The notes beneath the pieces are model-generated. The model ran no database searches, had not been told where the DNA came from, and saw only the letters and a list, made by a program, of their open reading frames with translations. A program made the translations under genes and the position numbers. Positions 36,085-48,649 of a stretch of 64,000 nt of DNA are shown here, one piece after another. The stretch is from Impatiens glandulifera (Eukaryota; Streptophyta; Magnoliopsida; Ericales; Balsaminaceae): assembly GCF_907164915.1 (NCBI RefSeq), contig NC_061869.1:19879125-19943124 (forward strand), written 5' to 3'. Within the stretch, counting starts at the first letter, position 1. Each line of letters starts with the position of its first letter.

Positions 36085-36512
36085 CCTTAAGGGTTTGTTT
36101 TAAATTGATTTTTCTTTCACAATTTGGCTTTATTTTTAATGTTTTAAAATACACAAAATGTAAAAATAAATATGACAAATATTTTTCCATTTTTTTTTTA
36201 TATTTTTATATTAAATAAATAATTTTTGGGGATGAAATGGGTACCTCATTTTATCCTAAATTATTTATTTTAATCCCTTAATTTTTCTAAAATTATTTTA
36301 AGATAAAATGAGTACAACATTTATCCCAAATAATTTTATTTTTTGTTTTGGTCATTTTCCTTAATTAATTGGATTTTAATTATCACAATAATTAATCTAA
36401 TTAATTATTTTTTAATTAGGTTTTGACATTTTTTTATTTTATTTATTCGAAAATAAATTAAAATAATTATTTTAATTTTATAAATTGGGTGTGTAGATTT
36501 TTAGTGCTTACA
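36085..36512 (-). repeat. 5' LTR fragment of gypsy element 2
   Basis: Matches the end of the 3' LTR (about 29990-30432): both have attgatttttctttcac, tacacaaaat and agatttttagtg, ending TTACA. Only about 430 bp remain; the rest of the LTR was lost with the neighbouring internal region. Confidence 0.78.
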
Positions 36513-38615
36513 TCATCTCTAAAATTTATAGCCCCTTGATCGTTCATAGTACCCAATAAAATAACTGCTGACTATTTTACGATCAAATTTTCATTCATTC
36601 GGCCTATAAGGCCTTGTCTCAGCAGGACATCCCCAAACATGAAAATTCTTTAAACTAGGTTTACGACTAGTCTAAAGCTCGTAAGGTGTATTAATAGTTT
36701 TTTAGTTGTTTCTCTATTTAAAATGTTGGATGTAGTCTTTAGTTCCTCTCCCCATCGGAATTCTGGTCAAGTCGAACGACTAATCATACTCTGATCATGT
36801 CCTTAAAAGTTTGATTACGTCTTTCAGCCACACAATTCATTCTAGGTGAACTAGACATAGTGTATTGTAGGACAATCCCACACTCCTTTACTTATCTTGT
36901 AAAAGGTCATGGACGTTATTCACATGAACCGTCATATCTACCGAAATATTCACTACCACGGTCAAATTTGACTTTCTTTATTCTTTTATTGAGTTGGTTT
37001 TTAACTTAAATTTTAAATGATTTGAACACATCCAATACTTGTGATTTTTTATGAATTTAAAATATGTATACATATCTTGAGTAGTCATCAATAAATAATA
37101 CAAAGTATTGTTGATCATTCCAAGAAGATGTAGGAAAAGGCTCACAAATATCCGTATGTATCAACTTTAAGATGTCAATTGCCCTTATTGCACATAATTT
37201 CTTTATTTTAGTTTGTTTTCCTTTAATGTATTCAATATATATATTAAAGTCTGAAAATCAATTTTATCCAAAATTCTTGTAGACCCAAGTCTTTCAACTC
37301 TATTTCTAAAGATATATCATAATCGTTTATGCTATAAGGAAATTGAATTTTTATTTTTTAATTTACGCTTAGTACCATGTGATTCCACATTCAAGGTTTC
37401 ATTATAAGAAGCAATTGTTTCAAGCAAATAAAGATTATCATAAGTTATAAATGAACCGGTTCCAACAACTTTATAATTAACAGATAAAATTAACTTTATG
37501 TTTCCAAATGAACAATGATATCCCAATTTGTCCATACAAACAACATAAATCAAATTACGTCTAAATGACGGTAAAACAAAAGTATCTATTAAATCCAAAT
37601 AGTAACCAATACTTAATAACAATCTAAAATGCCTTATTGCTTTCACTTCTACCGATTTTTCATCTCCCACATAAATGCGTCTTTTAGCATCAATTGGTCT
37701 TCGGTAATTCAGGCAACTCTGCAATGAAACACTTATGTTAGTAGTAGCATTAGAGTCTAACCATCAAGTATTTCTCGATACTGAAGCTAAATTAACTTCA
37801 AAATAGATTAAATTAAGAAATGCACATTTCTTAGCACGCTAAATACGATACTTAGGACATTTTTTATTTTAATGTCTATCCTTCTTACAAAAGAAACAAC
37901 TTTTATCAATTTTAAATTGAGATTGAGCTTGAATTCGTTTCTTTTTTGCTAAAATATTAGCTTTAGCAGCCTAATTTTTCCTCTTTATACCCCTTTATTA
38001 GAGGTGCTTGCAAAATGAGCACTTTCAGTCTTGTTTTGCTTCGATCTCTCTTCCTCTTGTACACAAAATGAAATAACCTCATTAAGAGACAATTCTCTCT
38101 TTGACAGTTATAACTAACGTGAAATTGACTAAATTGAATAGGAAGAGATATAAGCACCAAGTGCACGAGTAAGTCTTCAGACATCTCGAGTTTGAGTGTT
38201 TTTAATTTAGAAGCAACATGAGACATTTTTGTAATGTTCTCCTAATGATTTCCTTACCTTTAAACCTCATTGAAATTAACCTATTTAAAAGAGTACTAGT
38301 TTCTACTTTATCACTTTTCTCAAACTACTTTTCGATTTTGGCAGGAAATCTTTGTCATTGGTGATCTCATAGATACCACACACTTAGAAACCTCCAATAT
38401 GCCACACTTTATTAACATAAGACTCAAACGATTAGAACGTTCTCATTTCTCATATATTCTCTTATCATTAGAGTTACTATCATCCAAAATATGAGTGGGT
38501 TCATCCATTCTAAACGAAAAGTTGATATACATGCATCCAATAACAATAAGAATGTTCTCTTTCCATAAAATTGATTCCATTAAGGATCAAAACTGGATTA
38601 ACATTAGCAGATACA
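36513..38615 (-). pseudogene. Copia gag, protease and integrase remnant (element 2, 5' half)
   Basis: Gag starts near 38580 with WKENILIVIGCMY, DEPTH and YEKWERSNRLSLMLIK, and continues to 37963-38226 (MSHVASKLKTLKLEM). The protease to pre-integrase part lies at 37332-37724 (YVGDEKSVEVKAIRHFRLLL; LPSFRRNLIYV). Integrase wording in broken frames covers 36600-37250. Gypsy element 2 adjoins at 36512, after which copia coding resumes at 27675. Confidence 0.82.
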
Positions 38616-41600
38616 ATAACAACAACTATACTAAAAAAATAAATAATAAATTACATTAATAACATGTTCATGTTTATAATCTTAAGTAATAATTAAATTC
38701 AAATTATGATGTATCTCAACTTAAAATTATTTAACACAACATTAATATTAATATTAAGTCTTTGGACAATAATATTAACTAGTAATAGTATTATATTGTA
38801 ATAATCAAACATTAATAATAAGACATGTCAAATAATTAAATTTATTTTTGGATATATTAAGTATTCACATAAATAATACATGTTTACCATCACGAGTATT
38901 TATGTAATCCGGTCAATTAATTATCAATATTTGGATCAAATAATATAATCACATAAATTATATAATACTAACGTTCAAAATTTTATTGAATCGATTTCTT
39001 TGATAATTATTTGTATCAATAAATATAATTCAATTAATGAACTATAATATCAATAATTTTAAATTTAAATGTCATATTATTGTATATAACTCAAATCAAT
39101 AATATATAATTTTCTAGTTTATTTTATTTTATTATATAAAAAATAAAATTATTCATTAGGTTAAACCTTAATTTTTTAATTTGAAATTTATAATATCCCT
39201 AATTAATCGAACAAAATAAAGGGACTCTCATATATCTAATGAGTGGATTAAATAAAAAAGAGTCTAAAATAAAAAAGAGTCTAAAAAAGAGTCGGAACTT
39301 AATTTTTTTTTTTATTAATTCTAAATTTATTAATAAGTTTGACCGTAAACTTTTAATCCTCATATAAAATAAAATATAAAGTATACAATAATTTTTTTCT
39401 TAATTTACATATATCTATCTAAAAATAAACATATTTATTTTTTAACGAAAGAATTTAAATATCCCTAAATCTAATCTTTAATAATAATTATTTAACAATC
39501 AAAGTTAACAGAATTTTATATCCTAAAATTCATTCGGATGTTTTTATTTGTTAATTTAATTTTTTATCTCTAAATATATAAATCAAAATATATAAGTCAT
39601 TAAATACTTAAAATTAAATGTACAAATAATTAGTTTTTAATTTTCAGTTCTATCAACACAACCTAAGTTTTAACTTACTAATCTCAATCAGATTTTTCTT
39701 TCATTTGATTAGTGGTCAAAGGCTTCTTCTAGGGTCAATTGGAAGTTTAGATTCATTATTTCAAATCTTTCAATTTATAAATTCTTATTGTTATGACATT
39801 AAATATAGGATTTTGAATTAACGAATATTCATATTTTTCAAAAAAAAATTCATTTGACATTTATTTATACATATATAAAAAGTAATATTTTTCACGTCAT
39901 TAAAAATGAGAAAACCTCAAACTTCGGAACCCTCTTTCTCCTTACCCCGACTCTTAAATCTGATCCATTGTAAAGCACCCATATAATATTCAAAATAGTT
40001 CTAAATTAGAGTTAATATTTGGACCAAAGATTAAATTGAATTATTAGCCCTAATCTTGTTTGGATAATGTGGTTCTAGTGATGGTATGTCATCTACAGTG
40101 GTTTCTATACAAAAAATAATGGTTTATTCAATTAATATGGTTGGATAATGTATAAAGAATATCAGTCACATATCAGGTTTATCATGGATGGCTTTTGTGT
40201 AGAAGTCATGTAATTTAATAATTTATATATAATAAAAACCAAATTTTGGAGATAAAAAGGATTTATAAATCAAATTTTGTAGATAAAGAAAGATTTAGAG
40301 GACCAATAAGAGATGAGTATTCGAAAGTTGAACATCAAGAGTGTGGTAAGAGTTATTCAATTTCCTATTATGATGATAAAGAAAGAGAGATAGGTATAAG
40401 GATAAGAATGAATATTACTCATGTTGCTAAGCTCAATAAAGAGAACCATTTACAAAAGTAAGTAGACAAGTAGAATGGAGTGTAATCATGATGTTTTACA
40501 TTAAAAGTTGTTCACAAAACCAAAAACAAAATTATATAAACATGAAATTCTGATAAGCATGGGAATGAAATCATTCATAAACAACTCACGATAAATCGAA
40601 AATATAAGAACATATTATATATAGGAATTTGAAGACAGTTATAACCCCATATGAAAATTGACACACTTACTTTGTTTATTTGCAGAAAATTCCCAATATA
40701 GACAATTAAGGGTGGCAATTCATATCGTGTTCGAGTTGGCAGATTCGAGTCGGGATTGAGTGAAACTAACATGAATCTGATATGTTTTTAGTAATTCGTG
40801 TCAAAATCTCATTTGATTTCCAAATCATAAATCAAAATAAATATGAACTACTTATAAAGGTGATACTAATAGACTATAGATACCTTCATTGGTACCTTTT
40901 GAACTTGGACGGTGTTGCCTAGTTGTTTGCTAGGGGAAAATTGTAGTCTATTCTCTTCACGGGTAATGGTAGCCGAGTTCGAAGCGTTACAGGTGGTATT
41001 TAAGTCGACCTGGTGGTAGGAACAAAATGTCACGGGAGAGTACCTCTTGAATACCATAGGAACAAAGTGGCGTGTGAGTCACTTCTAGAGTCTTAACTGA
41101 GGAGACTAGGAATATGAATAAGATCGTTCCTGGTATTAGAACCGATCCGGTAGTAAGAATAAAGTGTCATAGGGAGCACCTCTTGAATCCCGCGAGAATA
41201 AAGTGCCATGTGACTCACTTCTAAAGTCCTAACTAGGATTATGAATGGAATCAAGGTAAATATGAACTCCTTATAAGACTGAGTCTAATAGACTATAAAT
41301 ACATTCATAGGTACCTTTTGAACTTGGATTATAGTGGCTATATTGTTTGTTCGGGGGTATTTGTAGTATATTCTTATTACAGTATCCGATTTTGGGGCGT
41401 TACATCACTTATGGTAAACGGTACTTGGGTTCGGAGTGTTACATATCTTATTTGAACATAATATGTTAATTTGACATGATTTAACTCAAAATCAACCTGA
41501 TTTAACCCGATATAATTAATATCATATCTCTATTTGAAATTAAAATTGCATTAAAAAAAATAATGAAGTTAAATCATAAAATTTAAATAATGAAGTTAAA

Positions 41601-42099
41601 TCATAAAATTTGTTACATTTAAAATGAGTAGGAAAGAGAAAACACAATACCCTACAAAAAAAAATTATAAACGGGTCGGCGGGTCTACTTTGAATTTAAA
41701 ATTCAAATCGATATGAATCCGAAATACTAATTTGGATTAATTATTTCAGTTTCAATTGAGTTCAGATTTGATTAGAATTATTCATATTATCAAAACTAAA
41801 ATATATCCTCTTATTATAGTTTTTTTTATTAAATTGTACTTCATTAAAATAATTTTTTATCGGTTTTTTTTCTTAGTATCAATTTGGCCACAGTATGGTT
41901 GAAAACATGCCAAGCCAAGTAATTTCAGGCTCAAGCTTGTCTCATTTAACCTATATTCACCATTTCCAATGTTTACAAAAGAACTTGAGCTCGACTTGTA
42001 TGTATTTAATTGGGATTACGAGTCATTTGTTGGTTCCGATTATTAAATCTTCTAAGAAAAATGATGTAGAAATGAAAATAAGTTAAATATGGAAAGAAT
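38616..42099. other. Intergenic, AT-rich; no supported gene
   Basis: A 71-codon plus-strand frame at 40246-40461 (MEIKRIYKSNFVDKERF) is unrecognised and is not accepted as a gene. At 40700-41760 the DNA is less AT-rich and contains nested duplications plus cgggtcggcgggtc-type wording common in small plant transposons. Nothing else coding is visible. Confidence 0.5.
40830..41390. repeat. Direct duplication with conserved sub-blocks
   Basis: The segment ggtaccttttgaacttgga occurs near 40891 and again near 41311. A second block, ggtagtaagaataaagtgtc (with variants) then cacctcttgaat and tgactcacttctaaagtcct, occurs near 41010-41095 and 41150-41235. Two rounds of duplication, or two related insertions, would explain the order. 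Confidence 0.7.
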
Positions 42100-42399
42100 A
42101 ATTATATATTGTTGAAGAAGAAAAAGTTTAAGAATCTTAAGTGTTGTATTTTAACCTTAAACTACTTATACACACAACCACAAGCTCATTAATAATTAAA
42201 TAAACCCTAATTACATAAAAGACAATAAAAACAATAACATTCAATTTGTCGACAATCAATGCTTAGACTCGCAATATCCCCGGTAAGCTTGATTTGATTC
42301 GAGATTCTTCACGCCGAGCATCTCTTGCATCTTCGCGAATTTGAATCTTGCTAGCGCCTTGGTGAGAATGTATGCATGTTGCTCTCCGGTGCTTACGAA

Positions 42400-44420
42400 C
42401 TCTACGATGATTTATCGGTTCTCGACACATTCACGGATGAAGTGGAACCGAGTGTCGATGTGTTTGATACATCCATGAAACACCAGGTTCTTTATTAATG
42501 TTATTTTAGACTTGTTATCGACATAGAGGGTTACCAGCCTCGGCTCGCATTCGAACACCTCGCTCAACAAGCTTCTCAGCCAAAGTCCTTGACACGACAC
42601 TACAGTAGTTGCCATGAACTCCACCTCACATGAAGATAAAGAACCAATTCGATGCTTCTGAGATTGTTATGTGCTCAGATTCCCGTTGAGATAAAAAACC
42701 AAAAGCATGTGGTCGTTGTGTCATTTGTGTCACTAGTTAGGTCGTTGTTAGTAAAACCAATGAGTTCTTCAACTTCTCGTCATCTTTTTAACTAAATTCC
42801 ATAACTTGACGTTCCCTTCACGTAACGAAGTATGTGGTTTATTGAATGTTAGTGTAGAGTGGTAGGTTTCTCAATGTATTGACTCACTATACCAACTACG
42901 TAAGATATATTGGGTTGAGTGTACGTTAAGTACTTGAGAAACCCGATGATACGCCTATACTTCTTTGCAATACTCCCACTTCTTCTCCTCCTTGAACACC
43001 ATATCTCTACTCACACGGATTTTTCCGCAAGCTAGATCAAGAAATATGTGCGCCTTTCTTCCATCTTAGAGACCAAGGTACACCATGGCTTGACTTCGAT
43101 CATCAAGCTTCTTGAGATGTGGTCCCGTAGTCTACACATGTTTAGTACACCCAAACACTCTCAAGTGTTATAGATGAGGTCTCTTACCGATCCATTCTTG
43201 GTAAGGGGTGCAAGTAACTAGAACCTTTATCGGCAAGCGGTTTAAGAGATAAACTACATGTTGCACTGTTTCTCCCCAGATGTTTGTTGGTACTTGCATT
43301 CTCTTGAGTAAATTCTCACAGCACCCATCACGGTATAATTTTTTCTCTCCACCACGTCATTTTGCTATAGAATGTACGATGACGTAAGGTGACGTTCAAC
43401 TCCTTCCTCTTTACACTCTATGATGTAAACTCTCCACCTCGATCAATGCACAAAGTCTTTAGCTTGTGCTCAAACTTGTTTTCCACGAGCCTCTTAAACT
43501 TTTTGAATGCTTTAAAAGCTTCTCCTTTTTCTCTAAGCATGTACACCCACATTCAACGAGTATAATTATGAACAAGTAGAATAAAATACTTGTTACCAAT
43601 GAGTGATTGGAGGGGTGATCGGACCACACAGATTCGCGTTCATAAGTTGTAGGGGATGCTCAGCACGAATATTGTCTTGGGAAGGAAATAGTACTAGCCT
43701 TGTTTGCTTTGCGATCATGCAACTCTCACACACTTGGTTGGGGTGTGTGATCTTGGACAACTCTATAGTCATCTCATTCTCCCCCATCATCTTGAGCGCA
43801 TAAAGGTTTACGTGTCCAAGTCTCGCGTGTCATAAAAATGCTGAATCTACTAGCGATGTTAATAGAGAAACGGTTTGCCTCGTCTCGAGAGAAATCTTGT
43901 ATAACCGATGTGGCGATTTATCCACCTTCATCAACATAACGCGATTTTAGTCGAACATCTTTTGGAGCGAGCTGGCTAAGATGATCTTATTGCCTTTTTT
44001 GGTCATCTGGTCGAGACTCATAATATTCCTTTTCAATTTTGGAATGTAATATACCTCGTTCATTATACGTTTATCACCGTTCTTGCATTCAAACAAGATG
44101 GATCATCAGCCCTTGATCTCGACGATTGAGCCGTCTCCGAACTTCACATTTCTGGTTATTTTCTCGTCGAGCTCATTGAAATTCTCTCGATGGTCGTCGT
44201 ATGATTTATTTCTCCATTTTCAAGGTACCACACGTTGGTGTAATTATACTCATCACCACTTGCAAGGAGGTACGTCGTGACTTTCTCTTCATTGAGAAAC
44301 ACCACCTCTAGTTCCTCCTTGGACAGTTCTTGCACGAACTCTTCAAGGGTTTTCTCCTCGTCTTCGGGCAAAGTATTCGTTACTCCCTTAGCAAAAATTA
44401 ATGTTGGCTCCTCATCATGG
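42400..44420 (-). pseudogene. Copia pol remnant (protease, integrase, RNase H), element 3
   Basis: The protease region at 44156-44371 ends VWYLENGEINHTT, where copia proteases have an aspartate-glycine-alanine/serine site, so the catalytic residue is lost. The integrase finger is at 43593-43790 (ITHPNQVCESCMIAKQ). Broken integrase frames follow to 43000. RNase H at 42412-42624 has LSSCEVEFMATT (just upstream) and LYVDNKSKITLIKN. No YVDD-type RT centre was found. Confidence 0.82.
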
Positions 44421-44439
44421 AATCAATCTAGTGAGGTTT

Positions 44440-45330
44440 GCCTTCTCGTCGAATGTTGTTAGGGCACTTGATCGCGTAGTACCCTTACTTTTTACAAGTG
44501 TATCACGTCATTCTGCTCTTGTATTTACGGGAATTGGTGTCTTCTTGTCGAGGTGGGATTTCTCTACGACCTCGCCCTCGGCCTTGTCCTCTTTCTTTGT
44601 CAGGACCTTGTTTATCTCCACGGTTGTCACTACGACTCGACGATCCGGAAGAAAAATTGGCTTCTCTGTTTTTCTTCATTTGTGACACCCATTCACCATG
44701 CATGAGCAGTAGGTGCTTCTCCTCCTCTTGGTATTCATAGCCGCGAAGTCTCTCCTCATAGACTTTTAGACGACCGACGATCTCCTCGACAGTCATAAAC
44801 TTGAGGTCACCAAATTGCTCGATCGCGGTAACGATATGCATGTATTTTTGTGGTACGACTCTAAAGAACTTCTTGATGACGGTGATCTCCTCCACCTTCT
44901 CTTCTAACGAGCGGATACTAGTCACAATGGATGTCAATTTCATGGAGAAATCATCCACCGACTCCCTGTTCTTCATGTGAATCGCCTCGAAGTGTGTCTT
45001 CAAGGTTTACACTTTTTTCTCCTTGACTCTTTCCACTACAACATGCATCTTCATATCGTCTCCCACGCTTTCTTGGCGGAATACTTCTCGACCACCATGA
45101 GAAGGACGTCCTCAGAGAGCGCTTGATAGATGGCGGAGAGAGTCATTCTATCTTTTCGTTCGTCGACCTCGTTGAGCATCACGACTTCTCACACCTTGTT
45201 CTTATAAGTCCATTCGTATTTTCAACGCCCACACCGAGTAGTTACTCTTCATGAGTAACATATAGGAGAGTGTCATGTTCCCTTCTCTTTCGATCTTCAT
45301 TGTTGTCACATCTTTAATTTATTTTGTCGA
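44440..45330 (-). pseudogene. Copia gag remnant (UBN2/DUF4219 type), element 3
   Basis: The open block at 44503-45003 reads MKTHFEAIHMKNRESVDDFS, then EEIVGRLKVYEERLRGYEYQ, then a basic RG-rich stretch (GQGRGRGRR). The zinc knuckle just downstream keeps only part of its pattern (CKKGYYAIKC) after a stop. The N-terminal gag lies in broken frames at 45010-45330. Gag would form the virus-like particle. Confidence 0.82.
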
Positions 45331-45348
45331 CGACATGTTCTTCTGATA

Positions 45349-45361
45349 GGCTCTGATACCA
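45349..45361 (-). other. Primer binding site, copia element 3
   Basis: The minus strand reads TGGTATCAGAGCC, the initiator tRNA-Met type site, 5' of the gag remnant. Confidence 0.85.
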
Positions 45362-47841
45362 TAAAATAATCTGCTACAATTCAATCACATTTATTGAAAT
45401 ATGAGCGAAGAAGGAGACGTGAAAGAAATCAACATGGCCAACAAGGCGAATATGGAAATAACAACAAAGATTGGGAACGTTAATTGTAATCTTTGTTTGT
45501 ACTTGTTGTTTGATTGATACCATTCAAAAACTCAAAAGAATCGTTTATTTGTTATTTTATAATCAAAATTAGAGTTTGTCTAGCTTAATTCTTGAACCTT
45601 CCATTTTTTAGGTTTCTTAATAAAATAGTACTAAATTTTTGCCAAACGAAGAATAGGTTGCACCTTCTCCCCTCTAGCTTTCAGAGTCTTCTACGGAGGT
45701 TTCTCATAACTCACATTAACACTAAATATCGCAATAATGATTACTTTCTTAGGAGTTTTCGATGATTTTACCTCCTTTCTGAGCCAAAAGAAAATTAACA
45801 CTCATTCTCGTCTCCAGGAAGGTCTCCTTACAAGCAACCTCTTCTCAGAAAATAAAGATTCAATCCTCCACAAAACCAATTAAATAATCCGAAACACTTG
45901 TCGAAATCCAGTTATTTGTTTATATATATTTATATTTACTTTGTATTGTTCCTATATTTTTAATAAATAATTTAGTGTCCGATTAATATAATATTGATTT
46001 TAAATTAATTATTATACTATATATCCACCTATATAAAAATATAATTTAATATAATGATTTATCAGTTATATTTAAATTAATTCATAAACGAGCCTCTAAA
46101 TAAACATATCCGTGAACCGAATATCTAAAAACTCAAATTTAACTCGTTAAATTTTTAAATAAATCTGAGTTCGGTTCGTTAAGACTTAACGGACGAGTTT
46201 GAACGAACCTACCAACTCAGTTAATTTATATTCCTATGACATGACTATTTTTTTTTTTTTTTTAACAATCGTATTTCTATTTCAAAACTTTTTTAAGTCA
46301 ACTAAAAGTTTGAAATAAAAATATATTAGGGATTACTTAAAAAAAAAAATAAAACTATTAAATAGAATCATTGACTGCATCATTATCAAATAATTTATTA
46401 AAACTTTATTTTTTTTTCTTTTTAAATTAAGTGGTATATGTTATTTATAAAAAAAAAAGTAAGATAAACCTATTAAACAGTAATTAAATATATATATATA
46501 TATATATATTAAATTATTCAAACTCAATCCAATCAAATCCATTAATTAATATAATATTTCCAATTGGATCAATTTAATTTAGACAAGATAAAATAGATCA
46601 ATTTCATTCATTTGTTTTTTAACCATGTTTTCATATAAAAAGAGAAGAAAATGAGAAAAAGGAAAGTTTTGATATAGCAGACAACTTTTTCAACAAGGCA
46701 ATTATGTGATGGAGAGTTATCTAAAAAGATGTGTTGGTGAAAGGATTTAATTTGTACCTTCATGGAAAGAGGCAATGGCCTAGCCTCATATGGAAGATTC
46801 ATGATGGCTTAAAAATATAAAAAATAAATAGTTGGATTGATAATGTTTTTATTATTTAAAGTTTATATATCACATTTTAATTATTTTTTAAAAATTTAGT
46901 TATTTAATTTATTAATTAAAATATCAAAATACACCTATTTTATTTTTTTTAAATATAATTACAAAATAATATTATAATATTTCAACTATTTAAAAAATTA
47001 AAATAACTTAATTTTTCATTAAACAAATTTTTTTTCAAAATTTTAATAAAAACTCTTCTGTAACACCAACATCAAACAAATCCTAAGACCCCAAATTATA
47101 ATAAAAAGTAAAAAACAAAGCATTGTTTTCTTTGAATTTTAAAAAAAATTATTTAAAATTAATTTTTCAATTAATCATTTCTCAACAATCAAATTACTCA
47201 TTCCTTCAAAAATACTAAAATACATTTATTTTAAATTATTATTATTTTTTCATTCATATATATCAATACCCTTTAAGTTTTTTTACCAAAAATAATAATT
47301 ACCTCCTCAAAATCATCATGAATCATTACTTTTTTCCTTTTCTAGGTTTTTTCAAAACCCAAATCCGAATCAGACCCAAGTTGTAGAATAAAGGTTTTGA
47401 TCTTTGTTTATTGAGATAAAATTAAATTTGTATTTCAAAATTAAATCATTATATTAATTATTTTATCAATTTAAATACTAAATTTTTTTTTTTTTTTTAA
47501 TATAAATTATTTATTAAATAAAAATATAGAGACGAAGGATAATTTGATTCAAAAAGGTTTTAAAACCCAATTTATTTTAGTTTTAATTAAACAAGGATTT
47601 TTTTAGGAAAAAAAATCAATCAAAACTCTATTAACCACTTCCTCAAACTAGTCTTAATAAATAAATGGGATACAATAAGAGAAATAAAAAGAAAAAAAAA
47701 TTAAAAATATCAAGTAGAATCATTTGTAAGCTTGATAAAATATCATTTCAACTTTGAATACAGACAACTATTCACGGACATAAGTGCAATGTGGTGTTGG
47801 TTTAATCTAATCTTTTTCTTTTAGAAATATAAAAAAATATC

Positions 47842-47969
<128 letters not shown>

Positions 47970-48392
47970 TTATTATGTCTAAATGATTATATAGTTGTGC
48001 ATTTTTAGGGATTTAGATTTTTTTAGGCCAAAATTATAAATAAAAAAATAATTTTATTCAGTTGATGATTAAAAATTTTATTAGTAAAAAAACAAATCTT
48101 AAACTTTTTATCTTTTTATCACCCAAACTTCCTTAACAAAATGTGTATTTTTTTAATTATTATTTATAATTAACATTTTTGAAATTACAAATAATTTTTT
48201 ATAAATATATATATATAATAAAATATATTCATATTACATAATTTGAATTAACAATATATATTAAATCCCATATATATAGTTTACACATAATTTATTTAAT
48301 TTAATGTCAGTTTTAAATAAAACTAAATTAATTATAATAATTTTTCAAAATTAAAAATTAATTTTGTGTGCAATTTATGAACTCTTTATTTT

Positions 48393-48396
<4 letters not shown>

Positions 48397-48448
<52 letters not shown>
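48397..48448. repeat. (AT)n microsatellite, about 52 bp
   Basis: Uninterrupted AT dinucleotides in AT-rich intergenic DNA. Confidence 0.95.
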
Positions 48449-48452
<4 letters not shown>

Positions 48453-48601
48453 CATAATTTATTTTAAGATTAATTTGTTTAATCTAAAAAAATAAATAAA
48501 TAAATAACCATCATTAGGAAGATGTCATTTTTTTCAATTTTATTTTTATTAATTTTTAAATTTATAAATAATCTATTTTTAAATATATAAATATATATAC
48601 T

Positions 48602-48604
<3 letters not shown>

Positions 48605-48645
<41 letters not shown>
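48605..48645. repeat. (AT)n microsatellite, about 41 bp
   Basis: Uninterrupted AT dinucleotides close to the 48397 tract. Confidence 0.95.

Positions 48646-48649
<4 letters not shown>

Larger units (their letters stand above)
27676..36512 (-). mobile_element. Ty3/gypsy element 2, Tat-like, internally deleted, nested in copia 2
   Basis: 3' LTR at 27676-30432, polypurine tract, 3' UTR with two tandem arrays (30433-34740), integrase (34740 to about 36080), then a stretch of 5' LTR (36085-36512). The minus-strand LTR starts agree: TGTAACCACTAAAAATC at 30432 and TGTAAGCACTAAAAATC at 36512. A deletion runs from inside the 5' LTR to before integrase, removing gag, protease and RT. No 5-bp target duplication is visible (aaaat on the left, tcatc on the right). 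Confidence 0.82.
25300..38615 (-). mobile_element. Ty1/copia element 2, split by a nested gypsy insertion
   Basis: Minus-strand copia pol is found on both sides of gypsy element 2: gag, protease and integrase at 36513-38615, RT and RNase H at 26170-27675. The parts join in the right order for Ty1/copia. The 25300-26165 stretch looks like 3' UTR/LTR (a gaggtgcgatcaatttcctc-type segment on the minus strand), but no LTR pair could be proven. Several stops and frameshifts are present in every domain. Confidence 0.75.
42100..45361 (-). mobile_element. Ty1/copia element 3, RT core deleted
   Basis: Minus strand: primer binding site (45349-45361), gag, protease, integrase, then directly late RT and RNase H. 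Integrase C-terminal wording (LRVFGC near 43165, DDRSQAMVYLGL near 43090, VSRDMVFKEEKKWEYC near 43000) runs straight into IGFLKYLTYTQPNISYVVG-like wording near 42920, skipping about 700 bp of RT. LTRs could not be delimited. Confidence 0.82.

Noticed and set aside
40246..40461. 71-codon frame as a gene
   Set aside because: No domain, partner or promoter evidence; expected by chance in this much AT-rich DNA.
46608..46802. 64-codon minus-strand frame
   Set aside because: No recognised motif; composition typical of noncoding AT-rich DNA.
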